Source of the DNA: Vandiemenella viatica | Taxonomy: Eukaryota > Arthropoda > Insecta > Orthoptera > Morabidae | Length of the DNA: 64,000 nt | Assembly (NCBI GenBank): GCA_031002005.1 | Contig: CM061918.1 | Coordinates: 44,242,047-44,306,046 of the forward strand | Reading direction: 5' to 3' | Shown: positions 1 to 12,175 of the stretch, piece by piece | Position numbering within the stretch: position 1 is the stretch's first letter | Layout: every line of letters begins with the position of its first letter | Position numbers and translations under genes: made by a program | The notes under the pieces: model-generated | Databases searched by the model: none | Seen by the model: the letters and a program-made list of their open reading frames with translations, nothing else | Told to the model about the DNA's origin: nothing

Positions 1-781
1 TTGTGAATAGAGTTATTGGAAGAAAATACATTTAGGGATCTGTTTTAAAATTAAAACTTTCTAGGAAGCTGTGTTACATTGAAGGGTTCTGTAGCATTTA
101 AAGAAAAAATAATCTGTGACACATTATTTGGATATCCCATTGTTGTATGTATTTGATATGTAAAAATTTCCATTATTGATTTGGTGCAACTTTTTCTGTA
201 GCATCATTTGCAATTTATTCATATTTTCTTCCCTTTTTGAATATGTTCATCGCCCAGTGAGGCTGTGAGATTAAGAAAGGTACTACACGACCAGGTTCAT
301 TCAGACTAAATTTTTTAAGTTTGTTTTCCACATTCACCTAGGTGAATGTTGGGGTGGTCCTGAAATTCTGCCTATCAAACTACATTTTACTAACAAAAAT
401 ACGCCTATCAAAGAGAACATAAGTTACGCGAATCTCAGACAGATGGCAATGTTTAAGCTCCATCCATTAGAGTAGATTCCTTCCCAGCAAGCGGGTGAGT
501 CTTCAGTCTGCCGATCAAGACCTCCTAAGTTTCACATCCTTAGAAATTCGTGATGGTTAGTACTCATGGCTCTAAGAGGCCTCATCAGTTCATGATTAAA
601 AATGGCTGATGATAATAATTAAATTCCATTATATCAGAAAAACCAACTTAATCATAAAGTGGAAGAATCAGAATGTTCAAATGGTAGTTCAGACAAAGTT
701 TTTTTAATGCACAATATATTACTTCACTTATGCTGTAGTATAATTTAACTATGTAGAGACATTCTTTAATGTATGTTGCAG
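1..781. other. Gene-free stretch, probable intron
   Basis: No coding exon, RNA gene or recognisable repeat is seen here. Because the first visible zinc-finger exon at 782 begins in the middle of a finger, this stretch is most simply the 3' end of the preceding intron of that gene. Confidence 0.5.
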
Positions 782-970
782 GTTTAAAACCAACCGTTGT
801 GTGAAGGTGCACATGCGTAATGCCCACACTGGTGAGCGTCCGTACGTGTGCCACCACTGTGGCAAGCGGTTTCCTTGGTGTGGAGAACTCAACAAGCACA
901 TCAAGATCAAGCACTCCGGGCAACCACCTCCCCAGCCACTTCGCTGTCGCAACTGTCGGGCGTGCTTCAA
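782..970 (+). CDS. C2H2 zinc-finger protein, internal exon (first in window)
   Basis: Internal coding exon of a C2H2 zinc-finger protein, presumably a nuclear DNA-binding factor. It follows an AG at 780-781 and ends at a GTGAGT donor at 971. It is 189 nt long with phase 2 at both ends. It starts in the second half of a finger (FKTNRC, then the His pair HMRNAH), continues through the linker TGERPYVC into a full finger (C-x2-C-x12-H-x4-H, ending HIKIKH), and opens a third finger (CRNCRACF) whose histidines lie in the next exon. The missing N-terminal half of the first finger must be upstream of the window. TGERP is the classic Kruppel-type linker. The gene cannot be named from these fingers alone. 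Confidence 0.9.
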
Positions 971-3459
971 GTGAGTGAAGTCGCCACAGTATTAATTGGT
1001 TGTTTTGTGACCTTGCTTGTATTTTTGAATGTAAGTAAAGTTGACTTGAACTGTAGCTAATCCAAAATTGATCATTGGAACATAAATCTTTAAATGTCAG
1101 AAAGTAAATCTGTAAATTATAAATAAGTAAAGATTGCTTAGTAATGTTCCCATGTTAAGTATAGAGAAAGAAGCCACGGCCTAGCATACAGACAGCCAGG
1201 TAATAAGAGATATTACGAAATGGTAGTAAAAATTTTAATCAAGACCTTCATCACTAAGGAGAGTGTGTGCATGATTGCAGTACTTCTGTCATGATTCATG
1301 ACTGATTTGTATGGTGGAATATTGGTCCTGCGAATATATTGAAATGAGTATTCACAACCCCATTCAACCTCCACTTTACAAATTGAGATTGGGAGAAAGC
1401 TTATAATGATGATGATTACTGCTAAAGGATTCAATAATATCCTCAGTTATGAATCCTCTGAGATGTATTTCATCTATTAAGACAGTCAGAGCTAAATGAA
1501 ACTCCCCTCCCTAACATGTTAAGAAATGCCAAACATAATCCAGTTACTGAAAAATAAAAGAGCTTCAAGTGTTGATTATGTTATGGTTGAACTATGGAAG
1601 AAATTCAGAGATAAGGTAATAGGACAGTTGACAGAGTTCCTAGGAGACAAAGAATTTCTGTTTGAATCCACCCCCTATATTGAAGGGTGATTTGACCAGC
1701 AATAACAGCTATTGATTGATTTCTATGAAAATTTAGCTTCAGAATATTGTTGAAGGATTGATTATACAAAGCATAACCTCAGTTAGAACCACAACTGGTA
1801 GGATACCAGGATGGAATTTTGTGAAGGACATTCTTGATCTCGACCAGCATTAAGAAAAGTTAGACAGTAGGAAAGAAATATGACTCTGCGGATATACCAC
1901 CAAATTTGCTTCTAAGAACAACATTTTGACCGCTTTCTGTGTGTTCTCTTCAGATACTGGCAATTTGTAAATTTCAACAAACTCCCAGCTACTGTGGCAT
2001 ATTCTGTGTCCTTCATTATATGTTATTAAATGCTGAGAAAGTATCTCTTCTTACAAGAAATATGTAGTCGCCTCTGTAAACCCAAGGAAAGCATGTGATT
2101 CAACCCACAGAGTTACCATTGTGAAAATTCTGCAGGAAATGAATCTAGAACAAGTATAATTCAAGATCACGTGTGAAATTTGGAGAGATACTCTCAGAAA
2201 GTTTTTAAATGAAGACAACCTCTAGGCACATGGATGACTTCTATTCCCTCCTTTTTAGTTGTTCATTAGAGGATTTAATCAAAGGGTGCTGGAAGTAATT
2301 GGATAGTTAGAATGTCCAAAGTGGGATTTTACAAGGTTGTAAACGAGAGGACTAACAATCGATCTTCCAGCATCTACAGATTACTTTTTGGTGAAGTCAA
2401 TTGAAACAGCATTGAAGCAACTCAACACATTTAGACACCAGATGGATAAGTTGAGACCAAATGTCAACAAGAGAAGCAAAATACTTCTCTAACATTTGTG
2501 AAATTCTCAGTGAAAACCAGCTTGGAAGGAGAAAGAACATTAACAGGTTCTAGTGCTTGGGAAGGTGGCTGCAACATAATCGGTCAGAAGGTACACCATT
2601 AGCTATCTGGATTAAGATTAGTATACCACTTTATTATGAACACCTGCAACAAGAAGAGCCTCTTCCGCAGTACCAAGTTTGAACATCACTATGCACTCAT
2701 CTGCCAAGAAGTCCTGTGTGCTTCTGAGTATTTAGGATTGAAAAGAAGGAAATTGGAAGACAGATTGGTTGTCATTGAGAACAAAAGATTGGAAGGTGGA
2801 TGAGGATGTTTGAACCAGTCTAAGAAAAAGGTGAGTATAGAAAAATGGGAGACAACCCAGCTATAAGCTCCACATTTGTACTGAAAATTCTTGTCTAGAG
2901 AGAGACAGTAATGTAATATGGAGGTATGTCAAGGATGAATTCAACCAGATTAGCCCACTAACTTTTTGTATATTGGAAAAATAGGAAGATTGAGACAACC
3001 TGGCCAACAGAAGTTATCACAGGTATCCAGGAACTGGTTATAATAGAAAATGACATTTGAGATTGATCCCGGTACAAAAAAAATTCTTGTACAAAAGAGG
3101 TTCCAGAACAAATCACTCCATAAGAAGACCAGGCATCCTCCTATAAAGTAGAGGATTAGGATGTCTTCAATTGGATGATTCGAAAGAAAGAGAAAATATT
3201 GAAATAATATATATTTGATTGGAAAGAAACTGAATTGTTATCCTGATATAGAAAGAGTTCATCCATTGTCATTATCTAATGTGAAGAGATGACATATTAT
3301 AAATAATGAGTGGTTATTACACTAGTCTCTTCTTTAAACGTACAGGTGGAAATGATATCCTATATGTTTAACAATTGACATTAACTTATAAAATTAAAGT
3401 AACAGAATTTGTTTTATTTAATTTTAAATGATGTTAATATAAAATTTGTCTTCATGCAG
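971..3459 (+). other. Zinc-finger gene intron, no second gene seen
   Basis: This 2.5-kb intron runs from the GTGAGT donor to the TTCATGCAG acceptor. Its 1.5-3.1 kb part is less AT-rich and reads like a long-decayed coding element, but I could not match any frame to a known family. No tRNA-type promoter, terminal repeat or intact open frame is visible. Confidence 0.5.
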
Positions 3460-3582
3460 GTACAAACCAGACTATGATGCCCATTCTGCTTGCTGTCATG
3501 AGACAGTAACAGTTTCACAGTCTTCGTACCCATTTGAATGTTCAGAATGCAGAGAAAAGTTCCGGCGCAGAATTGCTCTCAG
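3460..3582 (+). CDS. C2H2 zinc-finger protein, internal exon (second in window)
   Basis: Internal exon of 123 nt with phase 2 on both sides, between a TTCATGCAG acceptor and a GTAAAC donor. The first base completes the Lys codon of the previous exon (CFK). The exon then supplies the histidine half of that finger (YKPDYDAHSACCH) and starts another (FECSECREKFRRRIALR), whose histidines are in the next exon. Both fingers have the regular spacing C-x2-C-x12-H-x4-H once the exons are joined, which is strong evidence that the borders are right. The exon is too short to stand out as an open reading frame and was found by splice phase. Confidence 0.88.
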
Positions 3583-6278
3583 GTAAACTGATGTGGACAT
3601 CTACACTCCTGCTATTGCTCATATTTCAAAAATCTCTAGCAGAAAGTCATTAGTTATACGTCATTTGACCAGGCTGTTTTTTAGAATTCCATACTTAACA
3701 GGAAACGGAGTCCTATTGCTGATGGTCTGCTCTTTTCATTTGCCACAGGCTATTAAAACATAAATGCAATAAGTCTGAGGCATACTTTGTTTCTTAGACA
3801 CAAACTGAATGTCATGTTTAAAATTATGTAAAAATATATTAAATCAATATTTTTTTTTACTCTTGACTTGAAAGCTTGTTAAGTAGAAAACTAGGATATT
3901 TCTCCCTCCCCCTTCCTCCCCCATAGAATGGTAATGTGAACAGCCATCAAAGGTGTTAATATTACAACATTTTTGTTACTGGGACTATCTCAAAAACTGT
4001 ATTATCATGGAACTTGAAATTTGTCCCCAATAGTGATAATATCTTATTTTTAAATGGCAAATACTCCAATCTAAAATAGTTTCTCTGTTTTAAGAAAAAA
4101 TACAATGTTTTTCTTTTTAGGGTATTTTGCCATACGTTATTACCATTTTATTGAATAATTTTTCTTAATTAAGAATTTATTGTGCATTAAAATAGCTATA
4201 ATATATTCTGTTGGAACTGAATGATAGAACCAATGGTGACATTGGGAACAGAGGAGCATGTGATCCTATAAATACTATCACAATTCACTTACTCTTCTTC
4301 ATTGTGTGTGAAGTCTCATCTTCAAGTGAGGCTCACTAATGTGTTATCTGTATAGCATATAGTGAAAATCATGTACTTATAGTTTATCTTCAGTAAATGG
4401 CCTCTTCTGACCTTCCAGCGAAACTCACTAAAGGTCAGAAAGTATCTCAAAACTAATAAAATAAAACAATACACAAACCGGGAATATAGGTAATTATCAG
4501 GAAATTTATTGTAACCGGGAAATTTTATGGAAATATGAGAGTATTCAGGTAATTTTGAAAATTATCAGGGAATTCAATTGCGACTACTCAAAATTTATAA
4601 ATTATTTAATATCATCTTGAATTTATTTTAACCTTGTAATATCTCATTAAATAATGCAACTTATACGTATTTAACATAAAGTGTAAACAGCACACTAGAA
4701 CTTGCCACGAGTACCTTCGACTTGCACCAAAAAACCGCTATCGAGGTGTGCGGCACTCGCAAGCAACCACCCAAGAAGAGCAATGGAAGCTAACCCCGTG
4801 CCCCTACATTGTCATCTCAACTCATCCAAGTTTGCGCAAAAGTGTAAATGCGGCATTAGAGTCCCGATCAGTATGCTATATAGCTATAGATAGCCAGTTG
4901 GTCAGTTGAGTTTGCTAGCTATGTGACAGTCACTTAAATTGTCATGAAATTTCGTCTGCTGTTTACAAAAATGCAAACGCATCTCGTGTGATCCCATCTA
5001 ATTTAAAAGTAGAAGTATTTTCTAAATATCATTATTTTATTTTATTATCAAATGGTATGTTTTTATTATTTTTTATGTATTTTGTGGAAAAAATGTTTAT
5101 TAATTTTTAAATTATTAATTTATTTTAATTATGAAATTTACCGTTAAATATTTCAACTTAAATTTTTAATATGAAATAACCAATAGTAGCGCATAAATAA
5201 TTTATTTTACTGATCTTTAACTCTTAGGTTGTTTTTTTTCCCCCCTCTTGCAATGACAATTACCTTTATCTGTGTTATGATTGTTCAAAGTTGTTCCAAA
5301 TGTTGAACCCCTCCTTAACTATTGAGTTTTCTCGGTCTCACTAACGTGACACATTATTTAGCATCAACAGAACTCTCAAACCAACTTGGAGTGACTATTA
5401 GAAAGTCCTCAATTTAAAAAAAATAAAAATAAAAAAAATAAAGAGGGGTGGCAAAAGACCAAACATACAAAAATACACGTCCATATAAATTCAGCCTGTA
5501 GCCACATACACACACCCTTTCCCTTCTCTGGCAATTGATGAAATGGCTCTCCCACGCACGTACAAAGCTGATAATTGATGAAAGTCCCCCCCCCCTCTCC
5601 CCTCCCAGTTCCTTCCCAGTTCCTCCCAGTTTGCTCTGATATTTATAGCGTCTGTCTAAATTACACTGGTGCAATTAATCAACATATCTCCTACAAGCAG
5701 TTGTTGTAAGGAGCATCTCTGGTGCAATTTGCTCGCTTATCTGTGAATCTGACAATTCACCGTGCATGCAAACCACCAAACTTACTGAGGGTGGGGGGGG
5801 GTGGACGTAAAATGGGTCCTTATTCTTTTTAATAAAGCACAAGAACTGTCACAAGCAGAGTCCACTACCCATCAGAAAACATGTCAAGAATTATAATGAT
5901 GAAGTCTTTATCGGTATTATATGTGAATAAAATTGCCTCGGGGAAAACTAGCCAAGTGAGTTCTTTGCTTAAGTCTCCATTGTTAATGTCAAGCATTGAT
6001 GTTTGTATCAAGCTACTACTTTCTGATCTGCCACATACGAGATATCTATTAAGGACATTATAGTACAAAATCCTGAATTTGCAAGGCTTAAATCCTAATT
6101 GCCTGGTTATTCAGCCCTGTTTAACTGTATATGTTTCATGAAGATGATTCTAGCAAATTATAAGACTAGTGCAATAAATTTCTGTAGAAAAATTTAGTTT
6201 GAGCTGTTGGTTTGAGGATGATAAGTGATAGATGAACAATAGTAGGAAAGTCTCCTTACTGAAGGTTGACTTTTTTAG
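3583..6278 (+). other. Zinc-finger gene intron, no second gene seen
   Basis: This 2.7-kb AT-rich intron has no coding exon. A CpG-richer patch at about 4697-4900, an AT-rich block with long A runs near 5410-5440, and short C and G runs near 5585 and 5795 are the only features. None of these could be tied to a known element. Confidence 0.5.
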
Positions 6279-6521
6279 GTACCACATGGAAGAAAGGCAT
6301 AATACAGAAGAAGATGCCAAGTCTCGGAAGTTGATTGGGCAATTTGAGTGTGAGCCTTGTGGAAGACGATTCCACCGCAAGACAGCTCTGCGGCTGCACA
6401 TGCGTCGTCACCTAGAGCCAAGTGAAAATGAGCAGCGTGGTGCCGAGTGTCCTTACTGCTCAATGCGCATGATGTCGCGCAGTTCCCTCGACCGCCACGT
6501 CCGTGCGCACACTGGTGCCAG
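6279..6521 (+). CDS. C2H2 zinc-finger protein, internal exon (third in window)
   Basis: Internal exon of 243 nt, phase 2 on both sides, between a TTTTTTAG acceptor and a GTAGGT donor. The first base completes an Arg codon. The exon then gives the histidines of the split finger (YHMEERH), an acidic spacer (NTEEDAKSRK), and two complete fingers: FECEPCGRRF...HMRRH, and after another acidic spacer AECPYCSMRMM...HVRAH. It ends in the linker TGAR, which continues into PYMC in the next exon. In the last finger the usual hydrophobic F at the seventh position after the second Cys is replaced (SMRMMSRS), a mild departure from consensus. The spacers before the fifth and sixth fingers differ from the tight Kruppel linker, so the array is not one uniform row. 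Confidence 0.9.
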
Positions 6522-6812
6522 GTAGGTGACATATCCTATTTTTCTTTACTTCTGCTTCTATTTTTGTATTATTTGATTGATTAAATAAAATATAGTTGTT
6601 ATTAGTAATTATCTTCATTCATAAGAATCTCACACAATATCCTGGGACATTGTGTGATGTGATTTTTAAAAAAAAAAAAAAAAGCATTCAATAAAATTAG
6701 TAATTCATTACTAACTGGATGAAATGAAATTAATATTGTAATTGTATGATGTTATTAATCTATCTTCATTTATTAATTTGTGTCAGAAAACATATTGTAT
6801 TAATATATTGAT

Positions 6813-8220
6813 CTCAGGTAACTAACCATGTGGACAAGGCATTTAAAATATTTTGGCACTCAAAATCTCCTTTACTATTGTCTGGTAAAGTGCAAGATGT
6901 CGAAAAGGCATTTGTGAGGTGGCTTGGCATCAGCAATGTTGATGTGCACATTGCTGATTGGCTGACATGGGCAACGCGCCGGTACTCACCTGATGTGGGC
7001 TTGTGTAACACGAGTGTTAAGAGGGCAAACTTGGTGAACTGTTTTGGTACAGGGATTGAGCCAGCAAATGGTATGCTAGCTGGCAAGACAGAACAGTGAA
7101 CCTCAGGGGTAAATGGAGAAAAAAAAAGAGCAGAGTGGACAGACTACACCAAGAAGTAATCTCGGTTGTACAAGGTGTTGAAAAACACATGATTGGTTGG
7201 TTAGATCATGTGACAACCAAAAGGATTGCGATTGGCTGCAAGACGAACAAGAAACAGGGCAGCAATGTTGCTAGTTAGTCTTTTACAGGTGGTTGTGGTG
7301 ATATGACGTGCCTATCACTCGTGGTTGATCCACATGTGGTATGTTTGCCAAGTCACGGGCATTTTCTGTTATCTCGCCTAGCAGAAATGTGAGCTGCAAA
7401 GACTATCAAAATCATGTGGTAAACCAATCAGATCAATGTGTGAAATTTAGCGTGCCAAGTTTTCTAACTGCAAACCTGTCTTCTTCAAGATGAAGTTTGA
7501 TGTCTAAACTTTCATTGTAATATCGGCCTTTGAAATAAACAGTTTAAACATGATCTTTTAGAATCTTCGGTAGCAACCTTCTAGTGACAAACATTTGTAT
7601 GCATAACCCTAATGAATTTCCCGAATCCTGAGTGTTACTGACATTCGACTCTGTGAGAAATCCTACCCTGTGCTCAGCAGTCTATCAGTACGTTCCTTCC
7701 ACAGTCCAAATTATTCCTATGCATCTCTGTTAAGTCGTCTTCAAGTAATAACAAGCTACGGAAGAATGCTTTCTGAAGACAGTGGCAGAGTAATGACAAC
7801 TTGTGTAGGTTAACAACAAGCATAACCAAACATAACATCCCACAGCCCACATTTCATCGTTACACTTGGCCTGTCACGCTGTGCACAGCTCGGCATGTTG
7901 TCAATATGTTTGCAGCTTTGATAGTAACAGCATCCGAGCTTCGCTGAGTTGTTAACCACAATCCCAGTTAACATGATTTGACAGGAGGTGAATTTCAACT
8001 GCTTCAACAAGCCCACATTAGGTGTTACCAGCACTAACCCCACTCCAGCACCCAGAAATTGCCCAAGTCGATCAATCAGCAATACACATGTCAACATTGC
8101 ACATACTAGTCCAGCTCACAGGCTATAAAGATCTCAGCCTCCTGCCGCATCCAGAACTTCACCATAAGATGGCAATGGAGATATTTATCACTGAAATATT
8201 CACTTGTCTGGTTACCTGAG
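6813..8220. mobile_element. Fold-back DNA element with long degenerate inverted arms
   Basis: The ends are inverted: CTCAGGTAAC at 6813 and GTTACCTGAG ending at 8220. Inside, roughly 6900-7320 and 7800-8160 are diverged inverted copies; both share a motif around ATTGCTGATTG followed by a TGGGCAA-containing stretch and an ATGTGGGCTTGT stretch. Short open frames inside lie on both strands in these arms and are by-products of the symmetry. No transposase is recognisable, so this looks like a non-autonomous DNA transposon. Arm identity is only moderate, so the insertion is not recent. Confidence 0.55.
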
Positions 8221-8430
8221 AACATTATACTAACTCTCAACACTGAGAAAACTCCATTCTTAGGTATACATTTTTGTGTTAGAAAATTCTGAGTGATTGT
8301 GAAATCTTCAGCACAGTCAATTCTACTAGTAAACTAAGCCATGATATTAGTTGTTATTCCAACAAAATATTGATGACTTGTACAGGTGAATGCAATCCAT
8401 AACTGAACAACAGTACTTAACAATCCCAAT

Positions 8431-8596
8431 CTGGGCATCCAGATTTGGGTTTGCCATAGTTTCCCCAAATCACTCCAGGTGAGTGCGGGAATGCTTCCTT
8501 TAAAAAGACCATGGCCGAATTCCTTCCCATTCCTTGTCCCCAGTCCCATCCCACCTCTAATGACCTTAGCCGTCGACGAGGCGTAAAACCATAGGG
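8431..8596 (+). mobile_element. tRNA-derived SINE, 5'-truncated
   Basis: This is a copy of the main SINE family of the window without its tRNA-like head. The body starts at GGGCATCCAGATTTGGGTTT and continues through a block similar to CCCCAAATCACTCCAGG, a block similar to GGCCATGGCCGAATTCCTTCC, and the tail CGTCGACGAGGCGTAAAA. Loss of the head is typical of 5'-truncated retrotransposition. Confidence 0.75.
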
Positions 8597-8732
8597 GGGA
8601 AAAAAGTACTTAACGAGAATAAAAACAAAAAGACTGAATACTGAACTGAATTCAATATGCAGGAGTTGCCATAGACAACACATCTTTGATACAAACCAGA
8701 CATTCTTAGAGCTTATCTACTCTTATTATATA

Positions 8733-10066
8733 CGAGGCGTATTCCAAAAGTAAGGTCCGTTTGATCATAATAAAAACATCGTTCAGGATACAAGGTTTTT
8801 ATTAACGTCAGTATGTAACTACATATCTAGTTCACTTTTCCACATAATCGCCGTTCATATCTATACACTTTCTGTAACGCTGTACCAGTTTGTTTAACCC
8901 CTCGGCATAAAAGTCTGCCGCCTGGGACCTGAACCAATTGGTAACGCTCGTCTTGAGTTCTTCATCGGTTTGAAATCGTTGTCCACCAAGCCACCGTTTC
9001 AAATGCAGGAAGAGAAAATAGTCGCTTGGTGCAAGATCTGGACTGTAAGCAGGGTGGTCTAGGATTTCCCAACGAAACTCTTGAATCTTCTCTTTGGTTT
9101 TGGAAACGGTATGCGGGCGTGCGTTGTCGTGCAGGAGGATGATGCCAGACGACAGTTTCCCGCGGCGTCGATTTTGGATGGCACGTCTCAGTTTGGTGAG
9201 CGTTGCACAGTACACGTCAGCTGTAATGGTTGTCCCACGGTCCATGAATTCGATCAAAAGGACGCCCTTTTCGTCCCAAAACACGGAAGCCATCATTTTG
9301 CGATTCGTGTAAGGCGATTGCTTACACTTTTTTGGTTTGGGTGAACCGGAATGGCGCCACTGCATTGATTGTTGTTTTGATTCTGCGTTGGTGTACGCTA
9401 TCCATGTCTCGTCTCCCGTAACAATTTGGGAAAACAAACTGTCTCCATCTTGTCTATAGCGCTCTAAAAATTGTCGTGCGCTATGCATTCGTTGCTCTTT
9501 GTGCTGAGCGGTGAGCAGTTTTGGCACCCACCGCGCACAAAGCTTCCGATATCCAAGCTCTGCAGTGACAATCCTGTAAATTGAGGTTCTAGCAACATTT
9601 GGGAATTCCATAGCCAGACCACTAATCGTCAAACGCCGATCACTTCGCAGTTTTTGGTTAACTTGCTCGACGATGTCATCGGTCCGAATACCGGGCCTGC
9701 CACTCCGCTGTTGATCGTGCACATCTGTGCGACCACTTTGAAATTCTCGACACCAGTGTCGAACTTGTTTCTCACTCATTATGTTTGGTCCATACACTAC
9801 ACACAATTCGCGATGGATATCCGCAGCTGACGATCCTTTTGCCAACAAAAATCTAATCACACCGCGCACTTCACAACTGGCGGGAGCTACGATTGTCGCA
9901 GCCATTTCGAACTGCTCTCAACAATAGATATACGGCTACAGCGGCACGCCAACAATACTGCATATTTGCCAGGATTTGGTAGATGGCGCTGCAGGTGGGA
10001 AACGTCATTCAGGCCTATCATCTGTGACATCTTGTACCCCGGACCTTACTTTTGGAATACGCCTCG
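8733..10066 (-). mobile_element. Intact Tc1/mariner-type transposon (DD34D)
   Basis: A 1334-bp element with perfect 27-bp terminal inverted repeats (8733-8759 beginning CGAGGCGTATTCC, and its inverse 10040-10066). It is flanked by TA on both sides (8731-8732 and 10067-10068), the target duplication of Tc1/mariner elements. It carries one uninterrupted transposase frame on the minus strand. It sits inside an intron of the zinc-finger gene in the opposite orientation. Perfect ends and an unbroken frame suggest a recent arrival. Confidence 0.95.
8832..9905 (-). CDS. Mariner transposase, complete
   Basis: Cut-and-paste transposase of 357 residues, close to the usual 340-350 of the family. The N-terminal third (about 15-125) is the paired helix-turn-helix DNA-binding region, including VRHWCREFQSGRTDV and a RSGRPG linker, followed by the family motif WVPKLL at 126-131. 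The catalytic triad is visible: D165 in GDETW, D260 in LLHDNARPH and D295 in YSPDLAPSDYFLF. There are 34 residues between the last two, so this is a DD34D mariner. No stop or frameshift is present and all three acidic residues are kept, so the protein could be active. The start Met was chosen because it is the first in frame and lies about 160 bp inside the inverted repeat at the promoter end. The subfamily is not assigned. Confidence 0.95.
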   Translation of the reverse strand: MAATIVAPASCEVRGVIRFLLAKGSSAADIHRELCVVYGPNIMSEKQVRHWCREFQSGRTDVHDQQRSGRPGIRTDDIVEQVNQKLRSDRRLTISGLAMEFPNVARTSIYRIVTAELGYRKLCARWVPKLLTAQHKEQRMHSARQFLERYRQDGDSLFSQIVTGDETWIAYTNAESKQQSMQWRHSGSPKPKKCKQSPYTNRKMMASVFWDEKGVLLIEFMDRGTTITADVYCATLTKLRRAIQNRRRGKLSSGIILLHDNARPHTVSKTKEKIQEFRWEILDHPAYSPDLAPSDYFLFLHLKRWLGGQRFQTDEELKTSVTNWFRSQAADFYAEGLNKLVQRYRKCIDMNGDYVEK

Positions 10067-10734
10067 TATATTTAAAATTGTAAAGGAGTTACGCCTCTGT
10101 ATGAAACATATTTACGAAAATAGTACATGTTGTGAACATTACTGACCTTACAGTAGGCAAAACCATTATTCTTGATATTTTTTTATTATTTATTTTACAG
10201 TTTTTCTGTACATGAATAGTGGAAAAACTAACAAACAGATACTCATAGGTTAGTACAGAATACTTATTTCTGTGATAAGTTACCTAGTTCCCAATGTTGA
10301 AAAAACCAAAACTACATTTTTGCATCATGCAAAAGCCAGCAAACTAATTTCAATGATAGCTTGTGTCATAAGTTAACCTTAAGATACGTTTTGATCTGAT
10401 AGGTTACGTAATTTGCAAAGAAAATTCAAAAGATTCAGTCATCTTAAGACACTGTATGGGTTTGCAATGAAACACATTGAAAATAATATTTATATACATA
10501 CAAATAAGTTCCAGCTGCTACTGTCAGGAAATCTATGCAATCATAAGGGTTGTTTTACCTTATGTAATTAAATATTGTTCTCTTACTCTAACATATACAG
10601 AAATAGTTTACTTGTCAGTGGGAGGCAGCATTTGGCCTATAATATGCATATGAAATTATGTTTAAATTGTTTGTAGATGATTTTGTAATACATTTAGGGT
10701 ATTTGAATTATAGTTATTATATAGGCTTACATGT

Positions 10735-11435
10735 GGAAGGGAAAGATAATTATACTCGACACTTAACAATGTTGAAGGGAGGAGGGCAACAGCAACATGA
10801 AATAATGAACACAAGAAACACAGTAATTTGGGGTAAACCCTTTATGAAGTGGAAAGAAACGTGTCTGAGATCGTGCCTCGTGGTCAACACAGCCACATGC
10901 AGAATGAAATACACTGTCGGAGATGGTGGGGGAGCAACAACAAAATAATCACAAGAAAGAAAAAATGGGACCTTTAAAATGAAAAATAATAATAAAAAAA
11001 ATAATCAAAAATAAATTCAGAAATAAAGTCTATATATGTATTTGAATCTATTGTATCGGCCAGTGAGAGGATGGAAGGTATTATCTGAAATTGAGGCCTG
11101 GAGGAGTGTCTAGTCTGCAGGATGTGTTGATATGTTATTATATAGATTCATATATATAAATACCTTATTTCAAAATTTATTTTTATTATTCCTTTTAAAT
11201 GTCCCATTTTTAATACATGTGATTATATCGTTGTTGCTTCCCCCACCACCTCTGACGATCATTCTGCTTGTGGCTGTGTTGTTCACGATTCTTGCGTGAG
11301 CCCAGCCACGTTTTCTCCGCTTGAAAAACGATTAACCTTGAAATATTGTGTTTGTATATTATTTTGTGTTGCTGCTGCCCTTCTTCCTTCAAGTTTGGTG
11401 ATTGTGAGCTATAATTTATCTTTCATATTCACATA
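10735..11435. mobile_element. Inverted-repeat (fold-back) element, family R1
   Basis: Two inverted arms of about 215 bp (10735-10960 and 11205-11435) flank a short AT-rich centre. Both arms contain GAAAGATAA near the outer end, a GGGCA(A/G)CAGCAACA block, an AACACAGCCACA block and a GGTGGGGGA-GCAACAAC block. Short open frames in each arm are not genes. The same arm sequence recurs in this window near 15.0-15.4 kb, 19.6 kb and 63.8 kb. No transposase is seen. This is probably a non-autonomous DNA element. Confidence 0.6.
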
Positions 11436-11439
11436 AATA

Positions 11440-11620
11440 TGTTACATGTTTTTATCGTTCATTAACCATTTAATGTTTTATTTCTACTATTTTACAACTT
11501 TCAAATATATACGATATCAATAACACAACAGAATCAACTCTATAGATCTTAATACCACCAGAGTCTCTCACATATTCGTCAACAGTGATATTCACCCACT
11601 AATTTATACAAGTCATAACA
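11440..11620 (-). repeat. LTR (3' LTR of the gypsy relic)
   Basis: Left member of the direct-repeat pair described for the gypsy relic, shared with 13053-13233. Conserved blocks include TCGTTCATTAACC-like, TTTAATGTTT, ATTTTACAACTTT and AGAGTCTCTCACA. Confidence 0.75.
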
Positions 11621-11849
11621 CTATCCCACACTCTGATCTATTCATCGCAGATAGATGGTGTAGTATGGCCCAAAACTTTTTCAGCCAGTCACTGTAATCA
11701 ACCTTCTTTTTGCCATGTGGTAACTTCTTGATTCTGTGCAGTACGTCATGAATTCTCTTCACAACAGTGAAAGGTCCTTCCCATTTTACCGTAAGCTTTT
11801 GGGACACCTCTTTTCTTCTCCATGGGTTGTACAGCCAGACTTCCAACAA
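11613..11849 (-). pseudogene. Ty3/gypsy integrase C-terminal remnant
   Basis: A 78-residue frame matching the C-terminal tail of gypsy-type integrases: VWLYNPWRRKEVSQKL, then WEGPFTVVKRI and HRIKKLPHGKKKVDYSDWL. This corresponds to the family pattern of an LYNP-R-KKG-SPKL block, WEGPY-V, and a KV-H-DRL ending. It lies directly inside the 3' LTR, the normal place for the end of pol. It is cut off upstream: everything before this tail is lost, so it is a remnant of the polyprotein. Confidence 0.8.
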
Positions 11850-12175
11850 AGAGTTCTTTCAATTCTGTATTCCTACGGTATTACTGTGTATGTCTTTCCA
11901 CTTCACCGGTCCAACGCATAATGGTTTGCTTGGGCTTGAAGCAGTTGATGCACATAATCCTTTCGTGGTGATGCTGACCTGAATAATGCTCTGTAACCAT
12001 CTTAGGTACTCGATGTTCTGGTTCCAGCATCCTCTTGGCCACATCCACTGTCGGCATGTGTGCGAGATGTTCCTTCAGGACAGTCTTGTCACATGTTAGA
12101 AAAGTCAGTTTAACATCAGGGTCTCTTATCACACCAGAGAAGCTGTCATAAATCAACTTGCTTGGTGTTTGTTAA

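Noticed and set aside
6830..7099. Overlapping ~90-codon frames on both strands
   Set aside because: They lie in the arms of the fold-back element, show no domain, and mirror each other.
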